A stretch of DNA of 64,000 bases from Panax quinquefolius (Eukaryota > Streptophyta > Magnoliopsida > Apiales > Araliaceae), in NCBI GenBank assembly GCA_020205615.1, contig CM035153.1:93276792-93340791 (forward strand), given 5' to 3'. The position numbers were made by a program, and so were the translations under genes. The notes beneath the pieces were generated by a model that saw only the letters and a program-made list of their open reading frames with translations, made no database searches and was not told the origin of the DNA. This document shows positions 24,795 to 36,922 of this stretch, piece after piece. Position 1 is the stretch's first letter. The number at the start of each line of letters is the position of its first letter.

Positions 24795-25010
24795 CTCTGG
24801 ACCCAAGCCCCTCTCGCCGGCTTCCAGCCCGCCGCTGAGTCACTCTTCCACGTTACCATCGACGTCTCCGACTTTCCCGACCTCGCCACCTCCTACACGA
24901 GGCCCGATCAGTACCTCCAGCTCCGGCTTTTGGGCGTTGAAAAGCCATCATTTCTCGCCATCGCGTCGCCACCATCTCTCGCCTCCTCGAAGGGCTTGTT
25001 CGAGTTTTTG
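24795..25010 (+). pseudogene. Captured exon of a pKIWI502-like FAD/NAD(P)-binding oxidoreductase
   Basis: An open frame in a sharply GC-rich block reads LWTQAPLAGFQPAAESLFHV, then VSDFPDLATSYTRPDQYLQL, then EKPSFLAIASPPSLASSKGL and FEFLV. This matches the N-terminal part of the plant protein annotated as fruit protein pKIWI502 (ferredoxin-reductase-like fold, FAD-binding barrel), recalled from the family and not aligned here. The frame meets GTAGT at 25011, a fitting splice donor after FEFL. Only about 72 residues are present, so the fragment is not functional as an enzyme. Base composition differs strongly from the AT-rich surroundings, which marks it as captured DNA. Confidence 0.8.
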
Positions 25011-26407
25011 GTAGTAAATCGAGGCTATTTGAGGAATGGGGGAATGTGTCCGTGTTCGAGTTTTAAGCTATTTCTTGCTTCTTCAACATCACTATCACTG
25101 GATTTATTCTATTGTTGTTAAAGATGGTTAGATTTCTAGTCTTTCTCCTATATCTTTTGATAATCTATTTTGTATTCTTTTGGGGTTATGTTTTCTTAAA
25201 ACTCTTCATGCTATTATATTAATTTAGGGTCAACTTTTTAGTTTTTCTCCTCTATTAACTGAAGAAGTTGCTTGTTAGTATTATCAACTTATTAATCTTG
25301 TGAATTATGTTTAAACTTTTCTTTATGTGGCACTGTTTTCTGTGAATATATAGGCAAAGTTATGTCTTTCTAGTGTATTTTGCAAGGAGTGGTTATCATA
25401 CAGTTTTCATGTTCCCCTTTTGTTGTGCTACTACTTAGCTACTGCTTCATATATAAATTGATCAGAAGGATTGCTGATTTCGAAGTTTCTATTATGAAGT
25501 GAATTATGTTTTACACTATTGTAGTGATGCCTTACTTCAGTATTTTTGTTTCCAAAAAAAGAAAAGAAAAAGAAAACGCTTCATTGTTACTGTTTAGTGA
25601 TCCAAGCATTTTTGTGAAAGTTATCACAGTGGAGTTGAAAGAAATTATCCCTACTTGTTTTTGTCCAAATAGGCTTATATTTTTCCTAGGAAAGTTTACC
25701 AAATAAATCATTAAAATTTCTCTCATAATTGTTCTAATGTGATCCGTTGTTTCATCAGGCTCATTACTGCTTGTTAACATGTAACAACAATCATTTCCTT
25801 ATGCAAAGAAGCATACTTTGTTCATCAAATAGAAATACCTTGAAGCAAAGGTGCATCGCTTTCTGACTCGTACTAGCTCTAAAACTTCTCTACTTCAATT
25901 ATTTTGTTCAAATGATACTAATATTTGTGTACCATTTTTAGGCGGCAACTTACTACTAAACTATCCATAAAATTATATTGTTCAAATGATATTAATATTT
26001 TGATTAGTTGTATTATACTCGTAAAAGAACAAAAGTTAATCTTTTTTGTTTTGTTGGGGTTCAGATTCTTGGACAATAATCATTTTTTGATTCTTCAGGT
26101 TCGTAGTTTGTTATATTTTGTTGTAGTTTGATTAAAAAGGCTTATCTAGTGCTTTAAATCATTATTGTTGGCCTTTGTCCCATTTATGGATATATACGTA
26201 CACAGATTGAATGAATTGATCTTGACATGTGATATAGTCCTTAAGGAATAAAAGAGCAATGGACACGTCTGTTGTCTTTGAGTGCCTGGATCTGGTTTAC
26301 ATGTTTGTTAAAATTGTTATAAGATTCTCTTCTTTATTACTATCTCCTTTTATTATACACACTTATATCATATCTATATATAAAAAGTTCTGTTCTTTTG
26401 AGTCCAG
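25011..26407 (+). other. CACTA interior between captured exons
   Basis: AT-rich sequence with no recognised coding region. It starts with a splice donor and ends with a pyrimidine-AG acceptor, so it may serve as one long intron of a chimeric transcript. Parts may be captured introns. Confidence 0.45.
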
Positions 26408-26749
26408 GTTTTGGGAGTGGCTTATCAAGTTCTGAGTGATCCCGTACAAAGGCAAGCCTATGATGCTTATGGGAAATCAGAAATCTCAACGTCAATTATT
26501 TTTTTTCTTCTTTTTCCAATTCAAAATAATTAAAATTTATAGTCTTAGGGAATTAGGGTCCTCAAGTAGTATATATTCAAACTGTACATGGAGATTTTTT
26601 ATTCAGTTACTTAGTTGAGCGACAATTTAATCTTATATAGATATGCATAATTTCTCTTCTTTTTAGTGAGGCGATCATTGATCCTGCTGCTATTTTTGCT
26701 ATGCTTTTTAGGAGTGAGCTGTTTGAAGATTACATTGGACAACTTGAAG
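26408..26749 (+). pseudogene. Captured DnaJ-X chaperone fragment, two exons
   Basis: Exon 1 (26408-26490) follows an AG acceptor and reads AYQVLSDPVQRQAYDAYGKS, the end of a J domain. It stops at an AC|GT donor. Exon 2 (26667-26749) follows TTTTAG and reads EAIIDPAAIFAMLF then SELFEDYIGQL, the start of the DnaJ-X domain, ending at a GT donor. The split codon AC|T restores Thr exactly, so the intron was kept on capture. The original family is plant type DnaJ-X co-chaperones of Hsp70. The HPD motif and most of the X domain are absent. Confidence 0.85.
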
Positions 26750-26906
26750 GTATTCTTTTGTTTATGCAGAGTTTTACATTTATGTAATGATTTATGTTGT
26801 CATTTATGGTAATGATTTTTGCCTTAAATTCAGTTTGTCTTGGTTCAGATGTTTTGATTTAACTTTTGCAAGATGTGTTCTTAACCTTTTTTTATTGGAA
26901 ATCTAG

Positions 26907-27156
26907 GAACTTGATAGTGATCTTAGACACTGCAAGGATGAGTTCAAGGAGTTTGAAAGGCAGGATGTGAAACAAAAGATTAAAAAACTAGATGATAAAC
27001 TTGAAAAGGCAAGTGAACAAGTGGTCATCACATATATCCAATGATTTTGTTTTAGATTTTAGATTTAGGATTCAGTAAAGATCAGTAAAGATCACTGACA
27101 TCACAAAGGAGTCTGAGGAGTCAACTGATCTGATTCCACAACTGGAAACTGATATG
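26907..27156 (+). pseudogene. Captured SMC4 (condensin subunit) coiled-coil fragment
   Basis: After a CTAG acceptor the frame reads ELDSDLRHCKDEFKEFERQD, then KQKIKKLDDKLEKA. A second piece at about 27088-27156 reads KITDITKESEESTDLIPQLE. These follow one another in the coiled coil of plant SMC4, the condensin ATPase that shapes mitotic chromosomes (from memory of the family). About nine residues expected between ERQDV and KQKIKK are missing. The reading frame from the DnaJ exons does not continue into this one: the joined phase meets a TGA. A coding fusion is therefore unlikely. Confidence 0.8.
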
Positions 27157-27909
27157 TTCACGGAGTCATTTACATATTTTTTTTGACTTCCGATCATGAG
27201 TAATTGATTATATATGATACATATTTTTTGACTTGTCTACTTTTGCTGCAACTATGCTTGTCTTTGTTGAATCTATTTTTGGACTTGGAACTTCTTAATC
27301 TGTTTGTTAGTGAAGTGGGTTTTGTTTGTTATGTCTTTTTCCTATTATGTTGGCATCTAGTATGGGCTTCTTTTTTCTTGTATTTGAATTTTTGCTAGAA
27401 GCCCTGAAATTATGGTCATATGTCTTCTCTAATAATGCTATAATGTTATTATCTATGTTGGCTCATTGAATATCTAAATATCTGTTATTTGATAATTTAT
27501 ATTTCATATTTTGAATGTCAGACGCCAATACTTGACTAATGCAGTGCTGCAGGCCAAGAGTGACAATGACAGTGATGGCCAAGAGTACTTTACTCAGATC
27601 TTACCAAAGTACTATACTCAGGTCTCAGTACTAGCTTAATTTATGGATAGTTTGGTTTATTTTGTGGATGTAATCAAATTCACAATTCAATATAGTAGTA
27701 ATTTATATTGAAAAGTGAATTTGAGATGTATATATGGATAGTTTGGTATATATTTTGGGGATGTAGTACTTTGAAACTGTAAACGAATTGTATTATTGGG
27801 ATGTATTTTGAATGGTTGATACATTTTGGTTTTAAATTTAAATGAGAATTTAGACCTTTTATATATATATCATGGCATTAGCATATTGCAGGTGCATTGG
27901 TAATATAGG

Positions 27910-28275
27910 TGAACCACAACTTTTTTTTCTTTTTTTATCTACAACATTTTAAAAATGTTGTATATTTGTATAAATAAATGACACCTTCTAAATAGATGAC
28001 ACATTATAAACGTTGTGTAAATGTGCCTAAACGTTGTCTGATATATTAAACTACAACATTTTTAGCCAGAAAACGTTGTGGAATCATACCTTCTACAACA
28101 TTTTCAAGCATCTACTAATTTTTGGAAAATAAATCTACAACGTTTTTTTCTTAAAAAACGTTGTATAATGTGTCTAATTACAATGTTTTAAAAACGTTGT
28201 GTAAGGGTGTCAAAAAGATGACACCCTTAACCACGACGTTTTTCTGATTGAAACCACAACGTTTTTTTCACGTTA
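27910..28275. repeat. CACTA subterminal AACGTT repeats, 3' side
   Basis: More than ten copies of ACAACGTTTT or ACAACATTTT variants and complements, including ACGTTTTTTTCTTAAAAAAC, mirroring the 5' side. Confidence 0.8.
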
Positions 28276-28509
28276 TCTATTTACGGTTTTGTAGTAGTGA
28301 ACTTTTTCCAAATTCTTCTTGTTCTGGCCACTAGGATAGTCTAGGCATGTATATTTAAGTTACTTAAGGTTACTTTTAGCATCACCACACTTTATTTAAT
28401 CATCTAGCCCATTTTGACCTATCAAAGCTCACTTTAGGCACAAAAAAGATATCTTAAATTTGTTTTCTTGCCAGCTTTGGTCATGGTTATGTTTGGGAAT
28501 CATTACTAG

Positions 28510-30102
28510 TGTAACAACCCGATATTTTTTATATAATTAAATTAGAAATTTTGCGTATAAATTTTTTTTCAATTATTTTAAAGATGGGAATATGTATAAG
28601 ACAAACCTTATTTATATATGTGATAAATAAAATTTATTTATTACATGAATAATTTCAAACAAATAATTTTATTAGAATTATCGACCATTATAAATTATAT
28701 TTTTATAATTAGTTTTGTAGTAAAAGTATCTTTATTAATTAATCTCTATGAAAATATGATTATATATGATTTTAATAATATATGAAATTATTATAATAAT
28801 TATTTTGTTATATGAATTTATTTCAGGTTAAGTAAGTTAATTCTTATAACTTAATTAATAATGATATGTATATGAAAGATAAATCAGATATGGAATCCAA
28901 ATCCTAATTCTGGTTTTGGAACAAGAAATGAGGATAATAATATAATATTATTTATAATTCAGTGCTAGAAATATGTACTGTACGCGTGTACTGATAATGG
29001 TTGGTCAATTATGGTGTATCATGACCAAACCCTAACATTAATTGTGAAACCCTAATTTAAAAATTAGAGTGTAAGATTGTTTGTAATTGTGTTAATTTGA
29101 TGAATTAACAAGTGTTAGAATTATAATTGTTAATTAGGGAAACCCTAATTTTTGGAAAAATCTAATTACTAAATTAGAAACCCTAATTGCTAATTAAGCA
29201 AGTTCAATGTTAATTAGTGAATACCTAAACCTAATTTTTAAGTTTATGTAGTTAGGAAACCTAAACTAATTTAGTAATCCTAAATTATGATTTTTAGAAA
29301 CTAAAATTCCATTTTTGGCCTAATTAGAAATCCTAGAAAAATAATCAAAATTGGTGGAACCTTAGGATTAAACGCTAATGGTCAAACCCTAAGGGTTTGC
29401 CAAGTTTACAAATTTGCCATTAAATTTACAATGCAAATGTCCAAAAAGCCCTTTTGCAATTCTTTATTAGGTTTACTTGTATATCTTGCCAAGATTTGAG
29501 TTGTTCAACAACTCTAGATATCATCACATGCTCATATATCTCAGCAATCAGCCACATACCTTAGCAAATTCATTATACCATGTGTTATATATAAGATCAA
29601 GAGAGAGAGAAAGTTCATTAGTTAGCCTCATTTATACACAAACTCCTCACCAAGACCCTCTCTCTCTCTCTCTCTCTAAACCTACGAATTTAGCAAGCAT
29701 TTCAGTCCCAATTCAAAGCCCCATTAACACCTTTAGCCAATCAGAAAGCTAGAAACAAGATTTGTCAAGAAAGGTATAAAACCCTAAACCAATAATTTGA
29801 TATTTGATTCTATGTTAGATGTTAGTTTTTGTGCGTTAACCATGTTGTATGGAGTATAACTAAGTGATATGGGTTGATAGATGTTAGATCCATAACATTT
29901 ATAGGCTCAGATTTGAAGATTTTAAAAATCTGGAATATTTTTTCTTGTTGTCTGACAACCAAATGTCAGACCTTGTAGATGTCTTTCTGTTTATGGTTTT
30001 TGTGTTTTGAACATTGGTACTTGTAGTATGTCATGTGATCTGTATTCTGGAACTTTAAGCTAGCCCAGATCGTGCACAGAATGAAAGTTATGGGTGGTCA
30101 AA
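28510..30102 (+). repeat. Plus-oriented LTR-like sequence (unassigned), host of solo LTR B
   Basis: It begins TGTAACAACCCGATATTTTT, a frequent plant LTR start, runs AT-rich, and contains a CTCTCTCTCTCTCTCT tract (29657-29679) after TATATAAGATCAAGAG, resembling an LTR promoter and leader. It resumes at 34771 after solo LTR B and fades before 35281. The 91-codon frame at 29477-29752 is not a convincing gene. Neither end of the insertion could be paired. Confidence 0.45.
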
Positions 30103-33100
30103 TGTGACGCCCCCAAAATAGGTCCACACGACCCATCCTGAGTCGCCAGATATCACTCTATAAAAATCAAATACAAACTTCATTTATACAACTGTTGAAC
30201 TGTCGTGCAGAGTATGATAATAGATAAGCTGTGAGTTTCAATACAAAATTTATGTAACTCTCATGGTACCTCGACCACAACACCTTACAAAGGTACGTTA
30301 CATAAAAGTACAGTCAATAACTGTTTTAAAAATTAAAATCTTTGGGAAGTGCTCAAGGAAACCTTCGTACATGGGAGGCCATGAATCTAAGTTATGATAG
30401 ATATTATATGCCCAGAGAATTATCCTTAGTTGATCCAATAGACCCCAAAGAAAAACGAGAAGATTACTATCATGTTCTTTCCAATGATGAGTCTTCTTTT
30501 GACATATAATTATCTCAGTTGTCTCCAAGTGAGAATTATATTTTAAATATACTCCAAGATCATATAGGTAGTGCTCGTAGATATACTCAGCAAGTGGATG
30601 TGCACATCCCTGTCTTATGATAACACGAGATTGTATGTCATTAGACATCTTATATGATAGTGGCAAAACACCCTTTCAAAGTTGGGTTCTCATCAACCTA
30701 TTGTTGTTCACCAAAATTAATTATTAAGTGACGTATAACATACGACACTCACATCTTAGGTCCTCTATGCAATTATATATTGCATGTCATGCCGTTTTAT
30801 AATGTATTGAGAAACTTTAACAGTCTCGGACCATCTCACTATTTCCCTGTTATCCCCGCTTGACCCAGCTACACTCTTATTACCTGAAAGGAATTGTGAA
30901 GCAAAAGGGTGAGCACAACTAGCCCAGTAAAGAATCTCATGACTAAAGATAATTAAATTATCAATAGCATTCATCAGTAATAAATCAAAGATTTAGAACA
31001 CATGGTAGATGATAAAACTTTTCAACCATAGTTGCAGCGGAACGAGCAATCCATTAAAAGAGTCAAATAAACCATCAGGTCTATTATCTTCTCCATGTTA
31101 AAAGTCCACCAATAATGTTTTATCCCTGTAACATCAATCAACAATTCTTGTCCACAATCATATGAATAACTCATAATCATAATTGTGGTTTCAAATTCCA
31201 TTTCTCATCCAGGACGAAGATAATTTTCATCACTTATCTTCACCTGAAACATCAAAAAATCATGGTTATACCAAATCACAAATTCTGCTCATAATCATAC
31301 TAATAAATTTATCTTTGCACTACGGCTAAAGACATACAACTGTATAACCAGTAACCAACAGTTCATCTTTGCACTACAGGCCAAAGATATACAACTGTAA
31401 AACCAATAATGCTGAGACTCAGCTTAATAGTATCACGACCACGAATTATCCATGCACTACAGGCCAAGGATATTCGTGTTTTCAATTACGGTTATGATTA
31501 TACCGAATAATCACTGGTCATAATCATACCAAGTCCATCTATGCACTACGGGTCAAAGATGGCTTTTACCACATCATTTGTAACATTACGATCATGATTA
31601 TACCGAATAATCCCTGGTCATAATCATACCAAGTCCATCTATGCACGTAAGCCACAGATGACTTTTAACACAATATAAGCATGAGGATCATGACAATGAT
31701 ATAAATAATCAATCAAATGAGATAAAGGATAAATATTAAATATTTATAATATAATTTATCCAGGGTTCAAGAATATTCCAATGTTATCAATCACTTAATA
31801 ATCTCATAATCTAATATCATTAATATTATAACAATATTTTAATAATTTCTTAAACTTATAAACAATTCATTTCAATTGTTTACGCTTTACCACATAATGC
31901 ATTTAATCATTCAAAAATGCCATACTCATAAGATATCATCACCAATAATCAAATCCCTCATCAAAAAATATGCATATACCCTATATAGGATTCCCTAGCC
32001 ATAAAATCTTATTTTCCAATTTTGTTACTTCACATAATATATTTAACTCATTTACTCATAACTAGAACATTTTCATGAAAAATACCAAATCAATTCCAAA
32101 AATATTTCTTTTCTGGGATTTAGCATAATATAGTCCCATAATGAAAATATATTTTTCTCGGAATTTTGAAATTCATTTACTATTTTTCAAAAATTAATTT
32201 CTAATTAATTCCTTAAGAAATTAGCTACCTCAAGATTAACTCCAAAAATTTTTAAATCTTGGCAGAATCTTACACATGTTAACGTGAGCTTTCAGTTTAA
32301 ATTTCATGGTCATTGGAGTTATAGAACTCCGGTTATAACATTTTTCGTCGAAAAAACCTAAATATTGAAATGGTCATACCTTGCTCATTTTAAGTTAGAA
32401 TGAGCTTAATTTTGGACAGGAGGTACTTTATACTATATACTTTCATGTCCCAAAAGGCCAGAATTTTTCTCACAAATTAAGTGGTAAAATAAATTTCTTT
32501 AAAGTTTCAAGGCGATGGCGTTTTTTGGTTTTACAGCTTTGCACTCCTTTACTAAAAGCAGTCCACACGAAAATCTACAATACCTTTTCTAGTATTTCCA
32601 CTTGGATAAGCTACAAAACTCATAGATCTAACTCTAGGACTTGACCACACTCAAAAATTCGAAATATAACAGGAGATATGGTCAATTGAATTTCATGTTC
32701 CGTTTTCACCAAAATCTGATTTCCAGCCCTTTGTGATTTCTAAGAAACTTTCATGTTTTCACATAATAACCAACATAACTCATCATAACACTTACTAATA
32801 CCATATATACCCATGATTTTCATCAGTCCAATGCTTTTATTATGACTTTCATCATAATCCACGTAAATAGTTCATTTCCATAATTTAATAAGGAATGAAA
32901 TACAAATGATCATTCACCATGCATGTGGTAATCCACATAGACAGGTTATTCCAACAGAATAATAAGGAATGGAATAACAGAAGAAATCACCATGCATGCG
33001 ATAGATCGAACCGATAGGTTATTCTCAACAGAATAATAAAGAATGGAACCGGTCCCACAGAACGCACGCATGTGGATATTCCGGCGAATATTAAAGAATG

Positions 33101-34770
33101 GAATAACAACAGACATCACCAGGTATACGGTAATCCGCGTATACAGGTTATTCCAACAGAATAATAAATAGAACCAGGTCAGACGAAATTCGCACCAACA
33201 GGATATTCCGACAGAATAATAAAGAACGGAATAATAGAAGAATTTCACCATGTATGCGGTACTTCGCATAAACAGGTTATTCCAACATAATAATATAGAA
33301 TGAAATAATAGAAGAATTTCACCATGTATGCAATACTTCGCATAAATAGGTTATTCCAACATAATAATATAGAATGGAATAACAGAGGAATTTCACCAAG
33401 TATAGGGTATTCCGCATATACAGGTTATGTATAGGGTATCTGGCATATCACAAGTTATGTATAGGGTATCTGGCGTGGTACGGAGTTATTCCAATGAATA
33501 ATAAAGAATGGAATAACAGAAGTTCTCTTCATGAATAAGAAAGAATAACACCCCTTATGGGTACAACAAATAATATCCCTTACCGTAAAAGAAACTAGAT
33601 ATAGAAGTAGTGAAGTAGCAGAATACTTTTCTTCTTTCTCTCTATAATTTCTCTCTCAAGAGTTTTAGTGAATTCGTAAGAAATAATGAAGGAATGAGCT
33701 TCTATTTATAGAAGAATGGATTGAATAGTAACTAATTCATGAACGGTCTAGATCGATTTAGTTTTAAACGGACGGCCCATATTAAAACTTAAAGCAACGG
33801 TCCATACTGATTAACTATTAAAACTTTTAAACCAGCGATCCATATTGATTTACTATTAAAACTTTAAACTAGCGATCCATATTGATTCACTATTATAACT
33901 TCAACCAACGGTCTGAAAAATTAGCACATCTCCTCATGGAATAATTTTCTACCCACATACCCGAATGCACAATACCAGAGTGAATAGTAATTGGGTGAAT
34001 AGTAACTCGTGAATAGTAACTGATAAATAGTAACTCGTGAATAGTAACTCATGAATAATAACTCATGAATAGTAACTTATGAATAGTAACTCGTGAACAG
34101 TAACTCATGAATAGTACTCTGACACGAAAAGTGTCCTGAATACCCGATTGAACAATATAACCTCCAGACATCAATTATCATCGGAATAGATGTCGATTTC
34201 TACTAACACAAATAATCCCAACACAATGAAACTATCAAATTAATCTTTAATCAACACGAGCTTATTCATCATTAATATTATAACTCACAATATTTAACAA
34301 CCAGGTTGTTCCCAGGAAAGAGGGGGCTTTTCAATAAGAATTTCTCCCTATTGGCGCGCAATTAGGTGACCAAACCTCTTCTGGACAGAACTTCTAGACA
34401 TTGTAAATATTGCAATTTAATAATATGAACAACTTTGTCATCTCAATTATTGATTTAATAATATAACATATAATGCAGAAGATACCGTGACAATAATTGA
34501 ATCAATAATATGAGAGATATGATGCAACAATTACTGTAGCAATAATTGAGTATAACTGAGTGACTTCTCAAATAAGCATCAATAATCGATACCTCGTGCT
34601 ACTTTGCAACCACGCGTATTTTACCACTGATTATTTTATAACAACTTGCTTACTTTGAAAAATTTTCCATATCACCCTTAACTTTAAGATTTATCAATTT
34701 AACCATTTACTAAATAGAATAATTATAAGAAAATTGAATACTTTCATTTCATAAAATTCGGGGTCTCACA
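30103..34770 (-). mobile_element. Solo LTR B of the Tekay-like family
   Basis: It starts TGTGACGCCCCCAAAA and ends GGGGTCTCACA. A perfect 5-bp duplication TCAAA flanks it (30098-30102 and 34771-34775). There is no internal region. At 4668 bp it is about 1.7 kb longer than the LTRs of A; the extra part is mostly 30180-30760 and 31690-32880. It carries the ATGCACTACGGGCC blocks (31370-31650), the hairpin array (32888-33520) and the GTGAATAGTAACTC minisatellite (33980-34118). Solo LTRs form by recombination between the two LTRs of one element. Confidence 0.88.
32888..33520. repeat. Hairpin-bearing tandem array in solo LTR B
   Basis: Units contain ATTCCAACAGAATAATAAAG and a following hairpin. 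Stems differ between units but still pair: ATGTGG/CCACAT near 32923, GTATACG/CGTATAC near 33123 and TATGCG/CGCATA near 33255. Confidence 0.75.
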
Positions 34771-35280
34771 TCAAATCTCATTGACCGACCATGACTATCG
34801 GATTTCTAGAAAACCCAGATCATGCCCAGAAACGTCTGACAAGATGTTCTTGGGCTCTGATCTTCAAGTTATATGTTGATTTGTTGTTTTTGTTACATCT
34901 ATGTTGTAGTGGGTTATATGATCTACAATCTCATGCCATAATATCACCTAAACATCAAATAGGCTGGACTCAGTTGCTGGTCAAAGTAGGTTGGACAAGC
35001 ACGTTTTCTATTTTCTAGGTAACCCAGAAAACAGATAAATGTGTCGTCTGACAAGGTTTGACCAGCAGGGATCTCGCTATTGTGATGTTGTTAGATCAAT
35101 GTTATGAGTTAAATATGTTAACGTGCATCCTGGCTACACATTAAAACCATTAGATCACTATAACATAACATAGAAAGAAAGTTGTAGAAGCCCAAAAGTG
35201 ATCAGTCGAACTGATCTTATTTTCTGGGTAACCCAGAAAATGAAGAACAGTTCTGACAGATAATTGAGCTTCCATTGTAG
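34771..35280 (+). other. Continuation of the plus-oriented LTR-like sequence
   Basis: Non-coding. It holds a 23-bp palindrome (35219-35241) and a related half-copy near 35010. The boundary with the Tat LTR that follows is not resolved. Confidence 0.4.
35219..35241. repeat. Perfect 23-bp palindrome
   Basis: Arms ATTTTCTGGGT and ACCCAGAAAAT meet around a single A. A degenerate copy, TTTTCTAGGTAACCCAGAAA, is near 35011-35031. Confidence 0.8.
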
Positions 35281-36922
35281 ACACTCAAAATTTTCTGCAC
35301 ACCTGTTACTGACATTGTAGGAGGCCAGATTCGTCTTTCGGAGATAACCCTGGAAGACAGCTCACATCCATTTCAGATACTACCGGAAGTTCAGTCTTAA
35401 CCCCGGAACACACATCGGGAGTATCAATTCCAACCTCGGAGATAACCCCGAGTTTCATTGCGACGCCCCCAAAATAGGTATACATCACCCATCTTGAGTC
35501 GCAAAATACATGGTACATAAATCAAATACAAACTTAAATATACAACTGTCGTGTAAAATACGACAAAACATAAATCGAGAGTTTAAACAAGAATATTGTC
35601 TTCTGGACAATATCCACTCTTAATGGAGTCCTCATGGAGGCGATATACAAACTCAAATTCATCTCATTACATTTATTGTCACACTATTTAAAAGAATAGT
35701 GAGGACTACTAATGCTATCATTTGGACCGAGTCACTCCGCTCCCCAGACTCGTCCCAAATTATATTCTCATTTCACAAGAGAATAGTGAAGGAAAGGGTG
35801 GGCTCAACTAGCCCAAGAAGAAATATTATGACTAAGATAATGCAGAATAAATTATCATTAGTCTTTAACAATGTTAAACTGATAAAATACAATAGACATC
35901 AAGTTTAAGCAGTAAGCGAACAAATAATCCATTAAAAGAGTCAAGTAGAGAATAAAATCTACTATCTTTTATGATTTAAAAAGTTTTTCATCACTTTTAT
36001 CGCTGAGACTCAACTTAATAAATAATCCACATCATCAAATCATCCTGCACTACAGGCCAAGGATATTATTTAGTATCATGACCACGAATTATCCATGCAC
36101 TACGGGCCAAAGATAATCGTGTTTTCATCAACGGTCCTGATCATGCCATAAAATAATTCATCTTTGCTCCCTTGGCCGAAGAGAATCCATAACCATAATA
36201 ATACCAAAAACTGTCCATCAATGCACTACGGGCCAATGAGGACTTTTTCCACATCATTTGTAATATTACGGTCATGATTATATCGAATAATCCCTGGTCA
36301 TAATCATACCAAGTCCATCTATGCACTACAGGCCACAGATGACTTTCAACATAATATAAACATGAGGATGATGATAATGATATAAGAATCCAATAAAACA
36401 AGTTCAAGAATTAAATTATCCAGGAACTAATAACATCCAAATTGTCAACATGATACTTCTTTGTAGAGTAAAATTCAAGAATAATATTTATACACCAAAA
36501 ATAATTTGGACAGAAAAGAATCAATTTTTTGTCGTGAATAGTACTCCGTGAATAGTACTTCGTGAATAGTACCTCGTGCATAGTACCCCAACATGAAAAG
36601 TACTCGCAATACCTGAGTGAATAATATTTGGGTGAATAGTAATTTCGGTGAATAGTAACCCGTGAATAGTAACTCGTGAATAGTATTCCGGCATGAAAAG
36701 TGCCCCAAATACCCGAGTGAATAATACTAGAGTGAATAGTAACTAGGTGAATAGTAACTTATGAATAGTAACTCGTAACAGAAAATACCAAATAAAATGA
36801 TATTTCATGACGAGTATAGAAGTCAAAACTTTAACCAACTAAGTATAATAAAGAATGGAATAACATAAGAAATCACCATGTATGCGGTACTTCGCATAGA
36901 CAGGTTATTCCAACAGAATAAT

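Larger units (their letters stand above)
24511..28299 (+). mobile_element. Non-autonomous CACTA transposon carrying host gene fragments (Pack-CACTA)
   Basis: The ends are CACTAGTACAAA (24511) and TTTTGTAGTAGTG (28287-28299), inverted CACTA termini with a mismatch. A 3-bp duplication AAC flanks them (24508-24510 and 28300-28302), the size made by CACTA (En/Spm) elements. Subterminal regions (24549-24715 and 27910-28275) are packed with ACAACGTTTT motifs in both orientations, as expected for transposase binding. No transposase is present. Three segments matching plant genes lie inside, all on the plus strand: an oxidoreductase exon, two DnaJ-X exons and SMC4 pieces. Confidence 0.9.

Noticed and set aside
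29477..29752. 91-codon plus-strand frame near a TATA-like sequence
   Set aside because: Low-complexity CT-repeat translation inside an LTR-like leader; no domain or codon support.
35259..35263. GATAA as a possible target-site duplication partner for the LTR edge at 22492 (GATAA at 22487-22491)
   Set aside because: A 5-bp match over 12 kb is likely by chance, and the sequence between shows opposite LTR orientation at 28510.
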